Shown in pieces: positions 1 through 8,260 of a DNA stretch of 64,000 nt. The DNA is from Oscillatoria sp. SIO1A7. Lineage in GTDB: Bacteria > Cyanobacteriota > Cyanobacteriia > Cyanobacteriales > Laspinemataceae. A model generated the notes under the pieces. It saw only the letters and a program-made list of their open reading frames with translations, was not told where the DNA came from and searched no databases. Location of the stretch: assembly GCA_010672965.1 (NCBI GenBank), contig JAAHFN010000022.1, positions 203,095 to 267,094 on the forward strand, written 5' to 3'. The translations under genes and the position numbers were made by a program. Numbering within the stretch: position 1 is the stretch's first letter; every line of letters starts with the position of its first letter.

Positions 1-337
1 CTCGCTCTTCACACCAAATTTAAATGCGCGACAGCTTAGCTGACTGCTGATAGCTTTACTCGCGGGCTTATCCGCCAGAAAGAGCGCTCGCTCTTCACAC
101 CAAATTTAAATGCGCGACAGCTTAGCTGACTGCTGATAGCTTTACTCGCGGGCTTATCCGCCAGAAAGAGCGCTCGCTCTTCACACCAAATTTAAATGCG
201 CGACAGCTTAGCTGACTGCTGACTGCTGATAGCTTTACTCGCGGGCTTATCCGCCAGAAAGAGCGCTCGCTCTTCACACCAAATTTAAATGCGCGACAGC
301 TTAGCTGACTGCTGACTGCTGATAGCTGACTGCTATA
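1..337. repeat. Tandem array of about 86-bp units
   Basis: Two units of 86 bp (1-86, 87-172) and one of 93 bp (173-265, with an extra GACTGCT) are followed by a partial fourth unit from 266. Each unit carries GCTGACTGCTGATAGCT, a motif also scattered near 9280, 20240, 29100 and 51200. The array begins at the window edge, so its full length is unknown. It lies just downstream of the CPP1-like gene, which reads towards it. Confidence 0.9.
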
Positions 338-339
338 AA

Positions 340-939
340 TCAGCGCAGGAAACTAGCGGCTAACCAAAACAAGAAGAAGGTGAAGAAGGCTGCTATGGAT
401 ACCTGCATTTCCGGAACTGCGATCGCGTTCCCTAGTGGCGTTCCCAATGCCAATCCCACAACCAGTACGATAGTTGATATCAGAAAAGCCCGACCAAATC
501 GCCGCTCCTTGCTATGAAGAAAATAAAGACTAAATCCCACCCCCAAAGCCAAGGACAAAGAAGTAGCGGTGGGCACCACCAGAGCCAAAATGCTCAAGGC
601 CGAGAAAGCTGCAGCGGGCCAAAGAATATCTGGAGTCGAGGGAGTATCGAGGAGTCCCTCTAGCCAACCGGGAGTCTCTTGGCTGGCAATGGGAGGTGCG
701 CTTGGGGCAGATTCCGCCGCTTTTTCCGGATAGCGAATTCGTTCGGGAACCTTGATTTTGTTTTCCTGCCTCATCCGCAACCGCTCCATCAGGATGGCAT
801 CGTAAGCCACTTCAATGCTTTGCTTGCGCTGTTTGTCCCCGCTATACTGGGCCATCAGTCGATTGCGACTTTCTTGGATTTCTTCAAAGGTCGCATTTTC
901 GGCAACCTCAAGCTGTTCGTAGGGATTTAGATCGCTCAT
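340..939 (-). CDS. CPP1-like J-domain membrane protein
   Basis: This 199-residue protein has an N-terminal J-like region (about residues 1-60, NPYEQLEVAENATFEEIQ) without a clear HPD motif. A proline-rich linker follows, and then three or four hydrophobic segments from about residue 105 to the end. This layout matches the CPP1-like family (chaperone-like protein of protochlorophyllide oxidoreductase), found in cyanobacteria and plastids and thought to stabilise POR at membranes. The ATG at 939 starts at the expected MSDLNPYEQL and has an AGAGG-like sequence about 11 nt upstream. The 86-bp tandem array begins right after its stop. The family assignment is good; its function in this organism is inferred. 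Confidence 0.8.
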   Translation of the reverse strand: MSDLNPYEQLEVAENATFEEIQESRNRLMAQYSGDKQRKQSIEVAYDAILMERLRMRQENKIKVPERIRYPEKAAESAPSAPPIASQETPGWLEGLLDTPSTPDILWPAAAFSALSILALVVPTATSLSLALGVGFSLYFLHSKERRFGRAFLISTIVLVVGLALGTPLGNAIAVPEMQVSIAAFFTFFLFWLAASFLR

Positions 940-971
940 ATAGTAATTCTACCTCTTATTTTAATTTAGGT

Positions 972-1058
972 TATAGCATTTCTCAAATAAATACTTATTC
1001 TAAAACCCCCCTAACCACAGCGGTGGAGCGGGATTTTAGATATTTGAGAAATGCTACA
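972..1058. repeat. MITE-like palindrome, TATAGCRTTTCTCAAAT family
   Basis: Terminal inverted repeats TAGCATTTCTCAAATA (974-989) and TATTTGAGAAATGCTA (1041-1056) match perfectly over 16 bp. It is a short, diverged member of the family also seen at 33214, 50642, 57382, 59149 and 63739. A reading frame crossing it on the + strand is not considered a gene. Confidence 0.75.
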
Positions 1059-1165
1059 GACCGATACTTTCCCGACCAGATTCGCGCTTTGCGTGCTTTT
1101 ATACTTTTATACCTTTTGGAAAATTGCTATAGCACTACTGATTCTTCTCAGACTCACCCCAGCTT

Positions 1166-1197
1166 AAACAAAAAACCCCATGCAGGCAACCGTGGGG
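1166..1197 (-). terminator. Candidate Rho-independent terminator
   Basis: On the minus strand a CCCCACG/CATGGGG stem is followed directly by a run of six T. It lies just downstream of the minus-strand transposase relic and may be its original terminator. Confidence 0.5.
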
Positions 1198-1235
1198 GCC
1201 ATACCAAGTTATAAGTCAGACGGAAATTAAAGTTC

Positions 1236-1566
1236 TCAGCGGCAAAACACTTCCCGCAATTCGCGGTACAGCAGATTGACTACCTTGGACATCAGGCGCA
1301 TCCGGTCAGCGTGGCCTTGATGCGTCCCTTCTCGATTTTGCCGACAGGTTGTGGTTCAGTCAGTGCTTTCCATGCCAATTAGCCATGTTGGCGAACTATA
1401 AAATATGCTTGCCGCTCGGCTAGGCTTTTTAAAAAACCAGCGGTACATTGCGATCGCCTATCCAAATGTCTCGTTCTTCAATTGTTTTTATAACCTCCTC
1501 TAATAATGCTCTTTCTTGGGTGTAAGAATATTCACAAGGAAACAGGTCAATCACCAGTTGCTTCAT
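1236..1566 (-). pseudogene. Transposase relic, IS4-like
   Basis: Two minus-strand pieces remain. From ATG 1566 to a stop at 1429 a 45-codon frame reads MKQLVIDLFPCEYSYTQE and later ERDIWIGDRN, resembling the DLWIADRN catalytic-Asp segment of IS4-type transposases. After an interruption, a second open stretch ends at the stop at 1236-1238 with RMRLMSKVVNLLYRELREVF. Nothing resembling a full DDE domain remains. The IS family is a guess from one motif; that this is a broken coding sequence is more secure. Confidence 0.4.
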
Positions 1567-1822
1567 AGGATATAAAACTACTAAAGCAAAACCCAGGTAA
1601 TGGTTTAGGCTCCGCCTACGCCCCGGAGGGCATATGGCATATATGGCATTCGCCCCTACAACACCATTGTTAAAACCTTACAGCTTTATAGCTAAATGCA
1701 ACTATCGGTGCTGGTGCTATAAACTAAAAGCTGAGTGCCAACAGCTCGGTGCCGAGCGTCAAAGCTGTTGGGCAACCCGAAGGAAGTGACCGCCGATCGC
1801 TTGAAAAGAAGGAGGCTTATCT
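1567..1822. other. Intergenic leader of the 46-residue protein gene
   Basis: It holds fragments of common dispersed repeats (GGCTCCGCCTACGCCCCGG near 1608) and an ACAGCT/AGCTGT-rich stretch at 1740-1775 that could fold. I see no gene here. Confidence 0.4.
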
Positions 1823-1963
1823 ATGTCTGACTTGAATCGCGGAATTATGAAATTCGACGGAGCCGATCGCCCAGCAGCGATCGCTATCTCGTCTATCCTC
1901 GTTTTGGGCGCTATTGCCATCTTGCTCGTCTGGGCTCTTAAGACTGCCTATTGTTTTAGTTAG
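1823..1963 (+). CDS. Small single-pass membrane protein (46 aa)
   Basis: ATG at 1823 is preceded by GGAGG at 1811-1815, an ideal Shine-Dalgarno at 7 nt. The 46-residue product has a short polar N-terminus (MSDLNRGIMKFDGADRP) and one hydrophobic helix (about residues 18-40) ending in WALKTAYCFS. It is too short for normal gene finders, but start, spacing and composition all look genuine. Its size and topology resemble small thylakoid-complex subunits (for example the single-helix NDH-1 or photosystem subunits), but I cannot match it to a named one. It is followed directly by a low-complexity repeat tract and has no obvious operon partner. Confidence 0.65.
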   Translation: MSDLNRGIMKFDGADRPAAIAISSILVLGAIAILLVWALKTAYCFS

Positions 1964-2212
1964 GAGAGAGGAGTGCGGGGTGTGGGAAGAGAAGGGGGAG
2001 GGTGGGAAGGGTGGGAGGTGGGAAGAACCCACTCCCCACAGTCCCCACACCCCACACCCTACAGTACCCTCTCCCCACAGTCCCCTCTCCCCACAGTCCC
2101 CACGCTCCTCCATCTCTTCCCACAGTCCCCACAGTCCCCACGCTCCCCCATCTCTTCCCACAGTCCCCACAGTCCCCACACCTCCCACACTCCCTCGCAG
2201 CAAATGCTATTA
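1964..2212. repeat. Strand-asymmetric CCCCACAGT tandem tract
   Basis: The left part (1964-2028) is G-rich (GTGGGAAG and GGGTGGGAGG types). The right part (2029-2200) is C-rich (repeats of CTCCCCACAGTCCCCAC). The two halves are roughly inverted and could fold back. Several overlapping open frames here are low-complexity artefacts. Related tracts occur at 15930, 16400 and 17630. Confidence 0.85.
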
Positions 2213-2397
2213 ACTAAAGGTCGTTCCAAGGGGGCGATCGCTAGCTGAATAACCAATACAATAACAGGGCCACATTTGCGCCATTTGTTGTCAGTCGGTC
2301 AAACCTATTTATAAATAAAAACTGCAATATGCAAATATCAAATAGTTTAAACGTAATACAGATGTAATCGGAAGCTGATTTTAAAAATGTTGGATAT

Positions 2398-2514
2398 GCA
2401 GGTCTTGATATGCCTGCTTCGTCACTGCCGATCGCTTATTTTGGCAAATCTCACTCTTTTCGAGTGAAAGGTTTAATTAAGTTAAGTTATATTAAATAAG
2501 AGCAACAATTGCTC
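2398..2514 (+). promoter_or_regulatory. Three small hairpins in the rimO leader
   Basis: Stem-loops are visible at 2398-2417 (GCAGG/CCTGC), 2452-2466 (CACTC/GAGTG) and 2500-2514 (GAGCAA/TTGCTC), the last 30 nt before the rimO start. The DNA from 2230 to 2544 otherwise holds no gene. Whether they act in RNA control is inference; the rimO-crhR transcript of Synechocystis is known to be regulated post-transcriptionally. Confidence 0.35.
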
Positions 2515-2544
2515 GTAAGGGACCTTTAAAGAAAAAGGCACTAC

Positions 2545-3870
2545 ATGGTCAATAAGCCGACAATCGCCATATCTCACTTAGGATGCGAGAAAAATCGCAT
2601 CGACACAGAACATATGCTGGGCCTGCTGGCGCAAGCAGGCTACCAGGTGGATTCCAATGAAGAATTAGCCGACTACGTTATAGTCAACACTTGCAGCTTT
2701 ATTCAAGAAGCGCGAGAAGAATCGGCACGAACTTTGGTAGAACTAGCCGAGGCCAATAAAAAAATTATCGTCTCCGGCTGTATGGCTCAGCACTTCCAAG
2801 AGCAACTTTTGGATGAAATACCCGAGGCGGTGGCGATCGTCGGCACGGGAGATTATAACAAAATTGTCGATGTAGTTTCCAGAGTCGAAAAAGGCGAGCG
2901 GGTTCAAGAAGTTTCAGCCGTTCCCAGCTATATTGCGGACGAAACTACTCCGCGCTACCGCACGACTCCGGAGGCAGTAGCTTACCTGCGGGTGGCCGAG
3001 GGATGCGACTACCAATGCGCGTTCTGTATTATTCCCCATCTGCGAGGTAAGGCTAGATCTCGCTCTATAGAATCCATTGTCGCCGAAGCGAATCAAATGG
3101 CTGCTGAGGGGGTAAAAGAAATTGTTTTAATTTCCCAGATTACCACCAACTACGGTCTGGATCTATATGGAAAGCAAAAACTAGCAGAACTGCTTTACGC
3201 TTTGGGAAATGTAGATGTGCCCTGGATTCGCATCCACTACGCCTATCCCACGGGTATGACGCCCGAGGTAATCGCGGCGATGAAGGATGTGCCCAATGTA
3301 CTGCCCTATCTGGATTTCCCTCTACAGCATTCACATCCAGAAATTCTGCGGGCCATGAACCGCCCCTGGCAGGCGGAATTGAACGAGCGGATTATTGACC
3401 GTATCAAAACAGCACTGCCGGAGGCGGTGTTGCGCACCACCTTTATCGTCGGTTTCCCCGGGGAGACAGACGAACATTTTCAACATCTGCTCCAGTTCGT
3501 TCGCCGCCACGAATTCGACCATGTAGGGGTATTTGGGTTTTCTCCAGAAGAGGAAACCCCCGCCTATGGGCTGCCCGATTGGGTGCCCGAAGATGTGAAA
3601 GAAAATCGCGTTGATGCTCTGATGCGATCGCAACAGCCTATTTCTTGGCAAAAGAACCAGGCTGAAGTAGGCAAAATTGTAGAAGTCCTGATAGAGCAAG
3701 AAAACCCAGAAACCGGAGAATTAATTGGCCGCTCGGCTCGCTTTGCCCCAGAAGTAGATGGTTTAGCATACATCCGGGGAGAAGCAGAACTGGGTTCTAT
3801 GGTGCCGGTGGAAATTACCAGTGCCGATACCTATGACTTGTACGGTCAGGTAGCCGTAGCTGCCAATTGA
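2545..3870 (+). CDS. rimO: Ribosomal protein uS12 methylthiotransferase RimO
   Basis: RimO is a radical-SAM enzyme that methylthiolates an aspartate of ribosomal protein S12. The 441-residue product has the N-terminal MTTase domain with cluster cysteines C14, C50 and C79. The radical-SAM CxxxCxxC is C154, C158 and C161 (GCDYQCAFC), and a TRAM domain is at the C-terminus. Length and domain order are normal. It is followed at 6 nt by a small basic ORF and then by crhR. The same rimO-crhR gene pair forms an operon in Synechocystis 6803 (slr0082-slr0083), so co-transcription is likely. ATG 2545 starts exactly at the conserved strand [14 protein letters not shown]. Confidence 0.95.
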   Translation: MVNKPTIAISHLGCEKNRIDTEHMLGLLAQAGYQVDSNEELADYVIVNTCSFIQEAREESARTLVELAEANKKIIVSGCMAQHFQEQLLDEIPEAVAIVGTGDYNKIVDVVSRVEKGERVQEVSAVPSYIADETTPRYRTTPEAVAYLRVAEGCDYQCAFCIIPHLRGKARSRSIESIVAEANQMAAEGVKEIVLISQITTNYGLDLYGKQKLAELLYALGNVDVPWIRIHYAYPTGMTPEVIAAMKDVPNVLPYLDFPLQHSHPEILRAMNRPWQAELNERIIDRIKTALPEAVLRTTFIVGFPGETDEHFQHLLQFVRRHEFDHVGVFGFSPEEETPAYGLPDWVPEDVKENRVDALMRSQQPISWQKNQAEVGKIVEVLIEQENPETGELIGRSARFAPEVDGLAYIRGEAELGSMVPVEITSADTYDLYGQVAVAAN

Positions 3871-3875
3871 TAGCA

Positions 3876-4037
3876 ATGGCTGGCAAGGGTTCCACGCCCC
3901 AGCTCTTTAAACGGAGTTTAGACAAAAAACCAGCCTTGAAGCGCAAAAAAAAAAATAAGCGCAAAAAAACAAGCCCAAAAAAACAAGTAAAAAAACGCGA
4001 GCTGCTAATTGCAGCCTTTGTGTTGTTAAGCGATTAG
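3876..4037 (+). CDS. Small lysine-rich protein between rimO and crhR
   Basis: A 53-codon frame opens 6 nt after rimO stops and ends 8 nt before crhR starts, leaving almost no spacer on either side. The product is strongly basic (MAGKGSTPQLFKRSLDKK, then Lys/Arg clusters) with a short hydrophobic tail (ELLIAAFVLLSD). The tight packing suggests a translationally coupled operon member, and the charge suggests RNA or ribosome contact. No known family is recognised. A poly-A run makes the composition low-complexity, so a non-coding spacer remains possible. Confidence 0.5.
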   Translation: MAGKGSTPQLFKRSLDKKPALKRKKKNKRKKTSPKKQVKKRELLIAAFVLLSD

Positions 4038-4045
4038 GAGATTAA

Positions 4046-5464
4046 ATGACAGTTACGTTTGAAAGTCTCGGAATTTCGGAAAAGCGAGTCAAGACTTTAG
4101 AAGAAATAGGCTTTGTAACGCCAACAGAGATTCAAGCCCAAGCAATTCCCTATCTACTAGCCGGTCAAGATGTGGCAGGGCAAGCTCAGACGGGTACTGG
4201 GAAAACGGCGGCCTTTTCTCTGCCCATACTCGATAAGCTAGAAATGGGTAAGGAAGGAGTGCAAGCTCTTATCCTAGCTCCAACTCGGGAGCTGGCCTTA
4301 CAAGTTACTAATGCTATTCGCGAGATGAGCGGCGATCGCCGAGTGCGAACCTTATCGGTTTATGGCGGTCAATCCATCGAGCGGCAAATCCAGCGTCTGG
4401 AACGAGGAGTCCAGATTGTTGTGGGAACTCCGGGACGAATCCTGGATCTGCTCGACCGAGGAAAGCTGAAGTTAGACACCCTATCTTGGCTCGTACTCGA
4501 TGAAGCCGATGAAATGTTGAGCATGGGCTTTCTCGAAGATGTGGAACGAATCCTCAGCTACGCGCCGGAAGAACGCAATACGGCATTTTTCTCGGCTACG
4601 ATGGATGGCGACATCCGCAAGCTGATGCAAAAATTCCTAAGCGACCCGGCGATCGTGCGGATAAAGCAGCCAAAAGCAACCCCCAAGCGAATCAATCAGG
4701 AAGTATATACAGTGCCTCGGGGTTGGTCGAAAGTGCGTGCTTTGCAACCAATCCTAGAACTAGAAGATCCCGAAGCCGCCTTGATTTTCGTGCGGACGCG
4801 ACGAGCGGCCGCAGAACTTACCAGTTACTTGCAGTCTGCGGGTCATAGCGTAGATGAATACCACGGCGATTTGAACCAATCCCAACGGGAACGCTTGTTA
4901 AATCGGTTCCGGCAACAGCAGGTTCGTTGGATTGTGGCTACCGATATCGCCGCTCGCGGTTTGGATATCGACCATCTGACTCACGTTATTAACTACGATT
5001 TGCCCGACAGCATAGATAGCTATATCCACCGAATCGGTCGCACGGGACGAGCCGGTCGGGAAGGAACGGCGATTTCTCTAATCGAACCCTACGACCGGCG
5101 CAAGCTCTATCAAATTGAGCGCCGAGTAGGCCAAAAGTTGAAGATTCGCTCTATTCCTACTCGCTCTCAGATTCAAGCGCGACAGTTGGAAAAACTGCAA
5201 ACGGAAGTTCTCGACGCTCTCAAGGGAGAGCGGTTGGCTTCTTTCTTGCCGATTGTTTCTCAATTAGGAGAGGAATACGAGGCACATGCGATCGCCGCTG
5301 CTGCTTTGCAAATGGCCTACGATCGCACTTGTCCCGCTTGGGCGCGCAATGGCGGCTCCGGCGCTCCCGATGGAATGGAGACGGGCTATATCAAAGGCTC
5401 GACAACGCCGAAACCCAAGCTGCGATCGAAAACTCCAGCTCCTTCCGGCTCCCGCAATAGCTGA
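4046..5464 (+). CDS. crhR: DEAD-box RNA helicase CrhR
   Basis: This 472-residue ATP-dependent RNA helicase has a complete motif set: Q motif (residues 5-35), Walker A AQTGTGKT (47-54), PTREL, GG, TPGR, DEAD (152-155), SAT (183-185), and HRIGRTGRAG in the second RecA lobe. A C-terminal extension follows. It belongs to the DeaD/CsdA-like group. CrhR in Synechocystis is redox- and cold-induced and is encoded downstream of rimO, as here, which supports the symbol. A likely role is unwinding of RNA structure at low temperature or over-reduction. The last 60 residues are Gly/Pro/Ser-rich and probably disordered. AGGAG sits 6 nt before ATG 4046. Confidence 0.92.
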   Translation: MTVTFESLGISEKRVKTLEEIGFVTPTEIQAQAIPYLLAGQDVAGQAQTGTGKTAAFSLPILDKLEMGKEGVQALILAPTRELALQVTNAIREMSGDRRVRTLSVYGGQSIERQIQRLERGVQIVVGTPGRILDLLDRGKLKLDTLSWLVLDEADEMLSMGFLEDVERILSYAPEERNTAFFSATMDGDIRKLMQKFLSDPAIVRIKQPKATPKRINQEVYTVPRGWSKVRALQPILELEDPEAALIFVRTRRAAAELTSYLQSAGHSVDEYHGDLNQSQRERLLNRFRQQQVRWIVATDIAARGLDIDHLTHVINYDLPDSIDSYIHRIGRTGRAGREGTAISLIEPYDRRKLYQIERRVGQKLKIRSIPTRSQIQARQLEKLQTEVLDALKGERLASFLPIVSQLGEEYEAHAIAAAALQMAYDRTCPAWARNGGSGAPDGMETGYIKGSTTPKPKLRSKTPAPSGSRNS

Positions 5465-5917
5465 TTTTTAGGGTGTAGAGTCTAGGATGTAGGGTGTAGG
5501 GTGTGGGGAAGTTCCCCTCTGACAGATTCAACGCCCTACCCTACAGACCCTGAAAATTGTTACTTTAAGGCATTGCGCATAAATAACTTTTACACTTTTT
5601 CCAGCCAAGCCTAGATTTTTTAAAAATTACAAAGAGCTGAATGTTAAACTTATTTCTGCTCGATGCCTAAACTAATTTGTCTTAGTTAAAATTTTTATAG
5701 TATTACGAATTAAAGTTAAGAGCCTGTAGGGGCTTTCTGGTATTCGCCCGGCCGTTGGTAGCCGGTGGGAAAACGCCTATTCGTAGGGCTTTCTGGCATT
5801 CGCCCGGCCGTTTCATGTTGGCGAACGTCGGCCGAACGAGGGGGCGATAGCTTCGTCATTCCGAGGGCGATCGCGCCCTGCGATACTCGATCGCGACAGC
5901 CGGGAATTTCAATAACA

Positions 5918-6005
5918 GGACTTACGCAGATTTGGAAATATAACCCCAAATGTAGGGGCGATTCGCGAATCGCCCCTACACATATGGAGGGAATGCGTAA
6001 GTCCT
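5918..6005. repeat. MITE-like palindrome, GGACTTACGCA family
   Basis: Inverted ends AGGACTTACGCA (5918) and TGCGTAAGTCCT (to 6005) match over 12 bp. They enclose a perfect 30-bp palindrome at 5951-5980 built from GTAGGGGCGATTCG. Other members are at 7771, 19003, 22163 and 51561. Confidence 0.8.
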
Positions 6006-6427
6006 GAATAATAAACATCGTTCCAACGCCGACCGCAGAAACGCAACGCAAACGTCCGGCCTGTTTTTACGATTTATGAATTATCTGAATTATCCTATCT
6101 CTGTGCGGCATTGTACCAACAAAAGTAAGCACAAAAAAGCTCCGTAGCCCCCGGCTCTCCTGAGCGATGTCGTTGCGGCTCCGCCTTTCATGTCGCTCTC
6201 GCACCCCGCATGCCCGGAGGGCGAGAGCGCGAAACGCCCCTAAAGGCGATCGCGCCTTCGCGGCGCATACTGCGCGATCGCGCCTTTGTCAAAGGGCACT
6301 TGGTCACCTCTTAGCCTCTTCTATTGACATTCCGCCTCGATTGTGTTATAACTAGCTCTTGTCTAACTTATTCTTCGATCTTGTCTGAATTTAGATCCTC
6401 AAAAGCGACCTAAATAGTAAGGTTTAG

Positions 6428-6516
6428 GGTGTAAAGCTTAAAGTGTAAAGCTTAAAGTGTAAGGCTTAAAGTGTAAGGCTTAAAGTGTAAGGCTTAAGGT
6501 GTAAGGCTTAAGGTGT
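6428..6516. repeat. 14-bp tandem repeat (GTGTAAGGCTTAAA)
   Basis: About six units of GTGTAA(A/G)GCTTAA(A/G) stand head to tail. They lie about 300 bp upstream of the PEP-CTERM gene, and no function is evident. Confidence 0.85.
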
Positions 6517-6818
6517 CTCTCCTGAAAGTCTTTTTAAGCTTGGCAACCGCGCTTGTTCGGCGGCGATCGTAGCGCAAAAAAGGTGGCTTTATGTTTATAG
6601 TTTTTCTTGAGATAATCCCTATTCCCTACAAAGAGCGATCGAAGACCATCAGGACTTACGCAGAGAATCTATTTGTATTGTGGGCATTGCGCACCAAAAC
6701 GTACATTCGTTAGAAGCGACAATTTGCGTAATTCCTGACCATAAGCCATGCAATGGGGAAATCGGGTGCCTTGCTTACTCTTTTTGATAATTCGTAAAAT
6801 CGTTCGGAGGTGTCGAGC

Positions 6819-7748
6819 GTGTTACTCAAATCGCCAGTTGCCAAAGTTAGCGCTGCTCTTCTAACTGCAGCGATGGTATCCTCGGCCTCGGAGGCCAATG
6901 CATTTATGCTGATTGGCTCCTCTGGTACTTGGCAAAGTACCGTTGGCGGAGAACATATTCAGTACGGGAATGTAGGGGACGAAAGTCAGGTACGTTGGGG
7001 TCTGCCTGTGAACTTCAATCGTTTTGACTTTAACAGTAAAAGCGGATTGGGTTTTACTGGAGTTAGCAATATCGAGTTTGCAGCGGGCGAAACTTTCCAA
7101 CTCGGGCGGCTGCGCCATTTCAACAATCCCATTTGGGGGGGAACTGCAGCATCAGCCGCTAATATCGTTATCGATTTGCTATTTGAAGGGATTGGGTTAC
7201 AACAGTTTAATTTTACCCTCGAAGTTGAGGAAACTCCCAACAGAGCGGGAAATTGTGCTTATTTTAGTAACTCCCCCTGCGCTGACAAGATTTCCTGGGA
7301 TAATGCTTTTGCTTCAAGCAGCTTTTCTGTAGACGATCGCGATTATACCCTAGCCTTGCGCGGGTTTAGCAATACTCCCGGCGGTACAATTGTCAATGAT
7401 TTTATCTCTCAGGAAGGCGGCACTTCCGAAGCGTATCTTTTCGCTCAAATTCTCGATATTACGCCCCCGCCACCCCCGCCGCCCCCGGTAACGCCGCCTG
7501 AGCCCGAGCCCGAGCCGGAGGCAACGGTTGAAATCGAAAGCGTTATTGAGCCGCCTGCGCCCGAGCCACCCCCGGTAACCCCTGGAGGCGAAAGCGTTAT
7601 TCAGCCGCCTCCACCTCCGCCCGGGCCGGAGGCAACGGTTGAAATCGAAAGCGTTCCCGAACCTACTACTATCTCAGGAGCCCTCTTGGGTCTCTATTTA
7701 GTTTACCGTCGCCGTCGCTCTAAAGCATCTAAAGCATCTAAAGCATAG
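6819..7748 (+). CDS. Exported PEP-CTERM protein, choice-of-anchor K type
   Basis: The 309-residue product has a signal peptide (hydrophobic stretch ending ASEANA, about residue 28). A beta-rich domain follows (GTWQSTVGGEHIQYGN to about residue 205) that resembles the choice-of-anchor K domain. Then comes a Pro/Glu repeat linker carrying two copies of EATVEIESV. A C-terminal PEP-CTERM signal (VPEPTTISGALLGLYL, then YRRRR) ends the protein. Such proteins are processed by an exosortase and released or anchored at the surface. I chose GTG 6819 because GGAGG at 6806-6810 is correctly spaced; an upstream GTG at 6810 overlaps that site. A KASKASKA tail encoded by a 9-bp repeat follows the basic cluster. 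Confidence 0.85.
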   Translation: MLLKSPVAKVSAALLTAAMVSSASEANAFMLIGSSGTWQSTVGGEHIQYGNVGDESQVRWGLPVNFNRFDFNSKSGLGFTGVSNIEFAAGETFQLGRLRHFNNPIWGGTAASAANIVIDLLFEGIGLQQFNFTLEVEETPNRAGNCAYFSNSPCADKISWDNAFASSSFSVDDRDYTLALRGFSNTPGGTIVNDFISQEGGTSEAYLFAQILDITPPPPPPPPVTPPEPEPEPEATVEIESVIEPPAPEPPPVTPGGESVIQPPPPPPGPEATVEIESVPEPTTISGALLGLYLVYRRRRSKASKASKA

Positions 7749-7770
7749 ACAGACAGTAAAATCTCGATTC

Positions 7771-7843
7771 GGGACTTACGCAGGTGAGCTTTGTGTAACT
7801 TTGTGCAGGAGTAGCCTTGGATACGATAGGAAAGCGTAAGTCT
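7771..7843. repeat. MITE-like palindrome, GGACTTACGCA family
   Basis: The ends GGGACTTACGCA and GCGTAAGTCTT enclose about 50 bp. It begins 22 bp after the PEP-CTERM gene. Confidence 0.7.
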
Positions 7844-7982
7844 TATTTATTTTTGCAAGCTTTATGGGGAGCATTTGAATTTTTTTAGCTCGCTATAGCC
7901 TCATCGCTTTATGAATCGAAGGAATCGAAGCCATAAATGCCAAAAGCATAAGCTAAAAACTACATCTGCTCTAGACAAACCC

Positions 7983-8015
7983 AAATTAGCTAGGCTTTTT
8001 GAGCCTAGCTAATTT
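7983..8015. terminator. Bidirectional terminator-like hairpin
   Basis: A perfect 14-bp stem (AAATTAGCTAGGCT / AGCCTAGCTAATTT) with a 5-nt loop lies between the convergent PEP-CTERM gene and rpaA. There is no strong T-tract, so simple intrinsic termination is not assured. Confidence 0.5.
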
Positions 8016-8255
8016 CAGATTGATTTCCGGATATATATCAAAAACGCACGCTTCGTAACCACGCTTTTTAAAGAATCTGGTTATTTTTTCTTTTTCCCAG
8101 GGTTCCCAGGGTTTATGCGAGCAAAGAAGCCATGCGAACACCTCTGACTTAATATATCGTGGCAGGCGATTCCCCGAAACATTGAAGCCCGCCTTTGGGC
8201 ATCGATCGCAGGCTATATATAGACTTGCTTTGTCGGCTTTGTCTCTGACTCGTTG
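7986..8255 (-). pseudogene. Start-less open frame downstream of rpaA
   Basis: A minus-strand frame of 89 codons runs from just after rpaA to a stop inside the hairpin at 7986. It reads as plausible protein (YIACDRCPKAGFNVSGN, then KITRFFKKRGYEACVFDI) but contains no ATG, GTG or TTG near its beginning. A stop at 8256-8258 closes it upstream. It may be the C-terminal remnant of a gene whose front was lost, or chance. No family is recognised. Confidence 0.3.
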
Positions 8256-8260
8256 CTACT

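Larger units (their letters stand above)
5465..6818. other. Long repeat-filled intergenic region
   Basis: About 1.35 kb without a convincing gene. It holds GGGTGTAG tandem fragments (5470-5510), two copies of a CTTTCTGG(T/C)ATTCGCCCGGCCGT repeat (about 5732 and 5789), the palindromic element at 5918, HIP1-like palindromes around 6240-6290, a 14-bp tandem array at 6428, and a lone GGACTTACGCA end near 6653. The short frames on both strands lie over repeats. Confidence 0.6.

Noticed and set aside
1817-2256. Several overlapping open frames on both strands
   Set aside because: They are translations of CCCCACAGT/GTGGGGACTG tandem repeats, with proline/serine or tryptophan/glycine-valine low complexity. 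Only the 46-residue frame at 1823 has a ribosome site.
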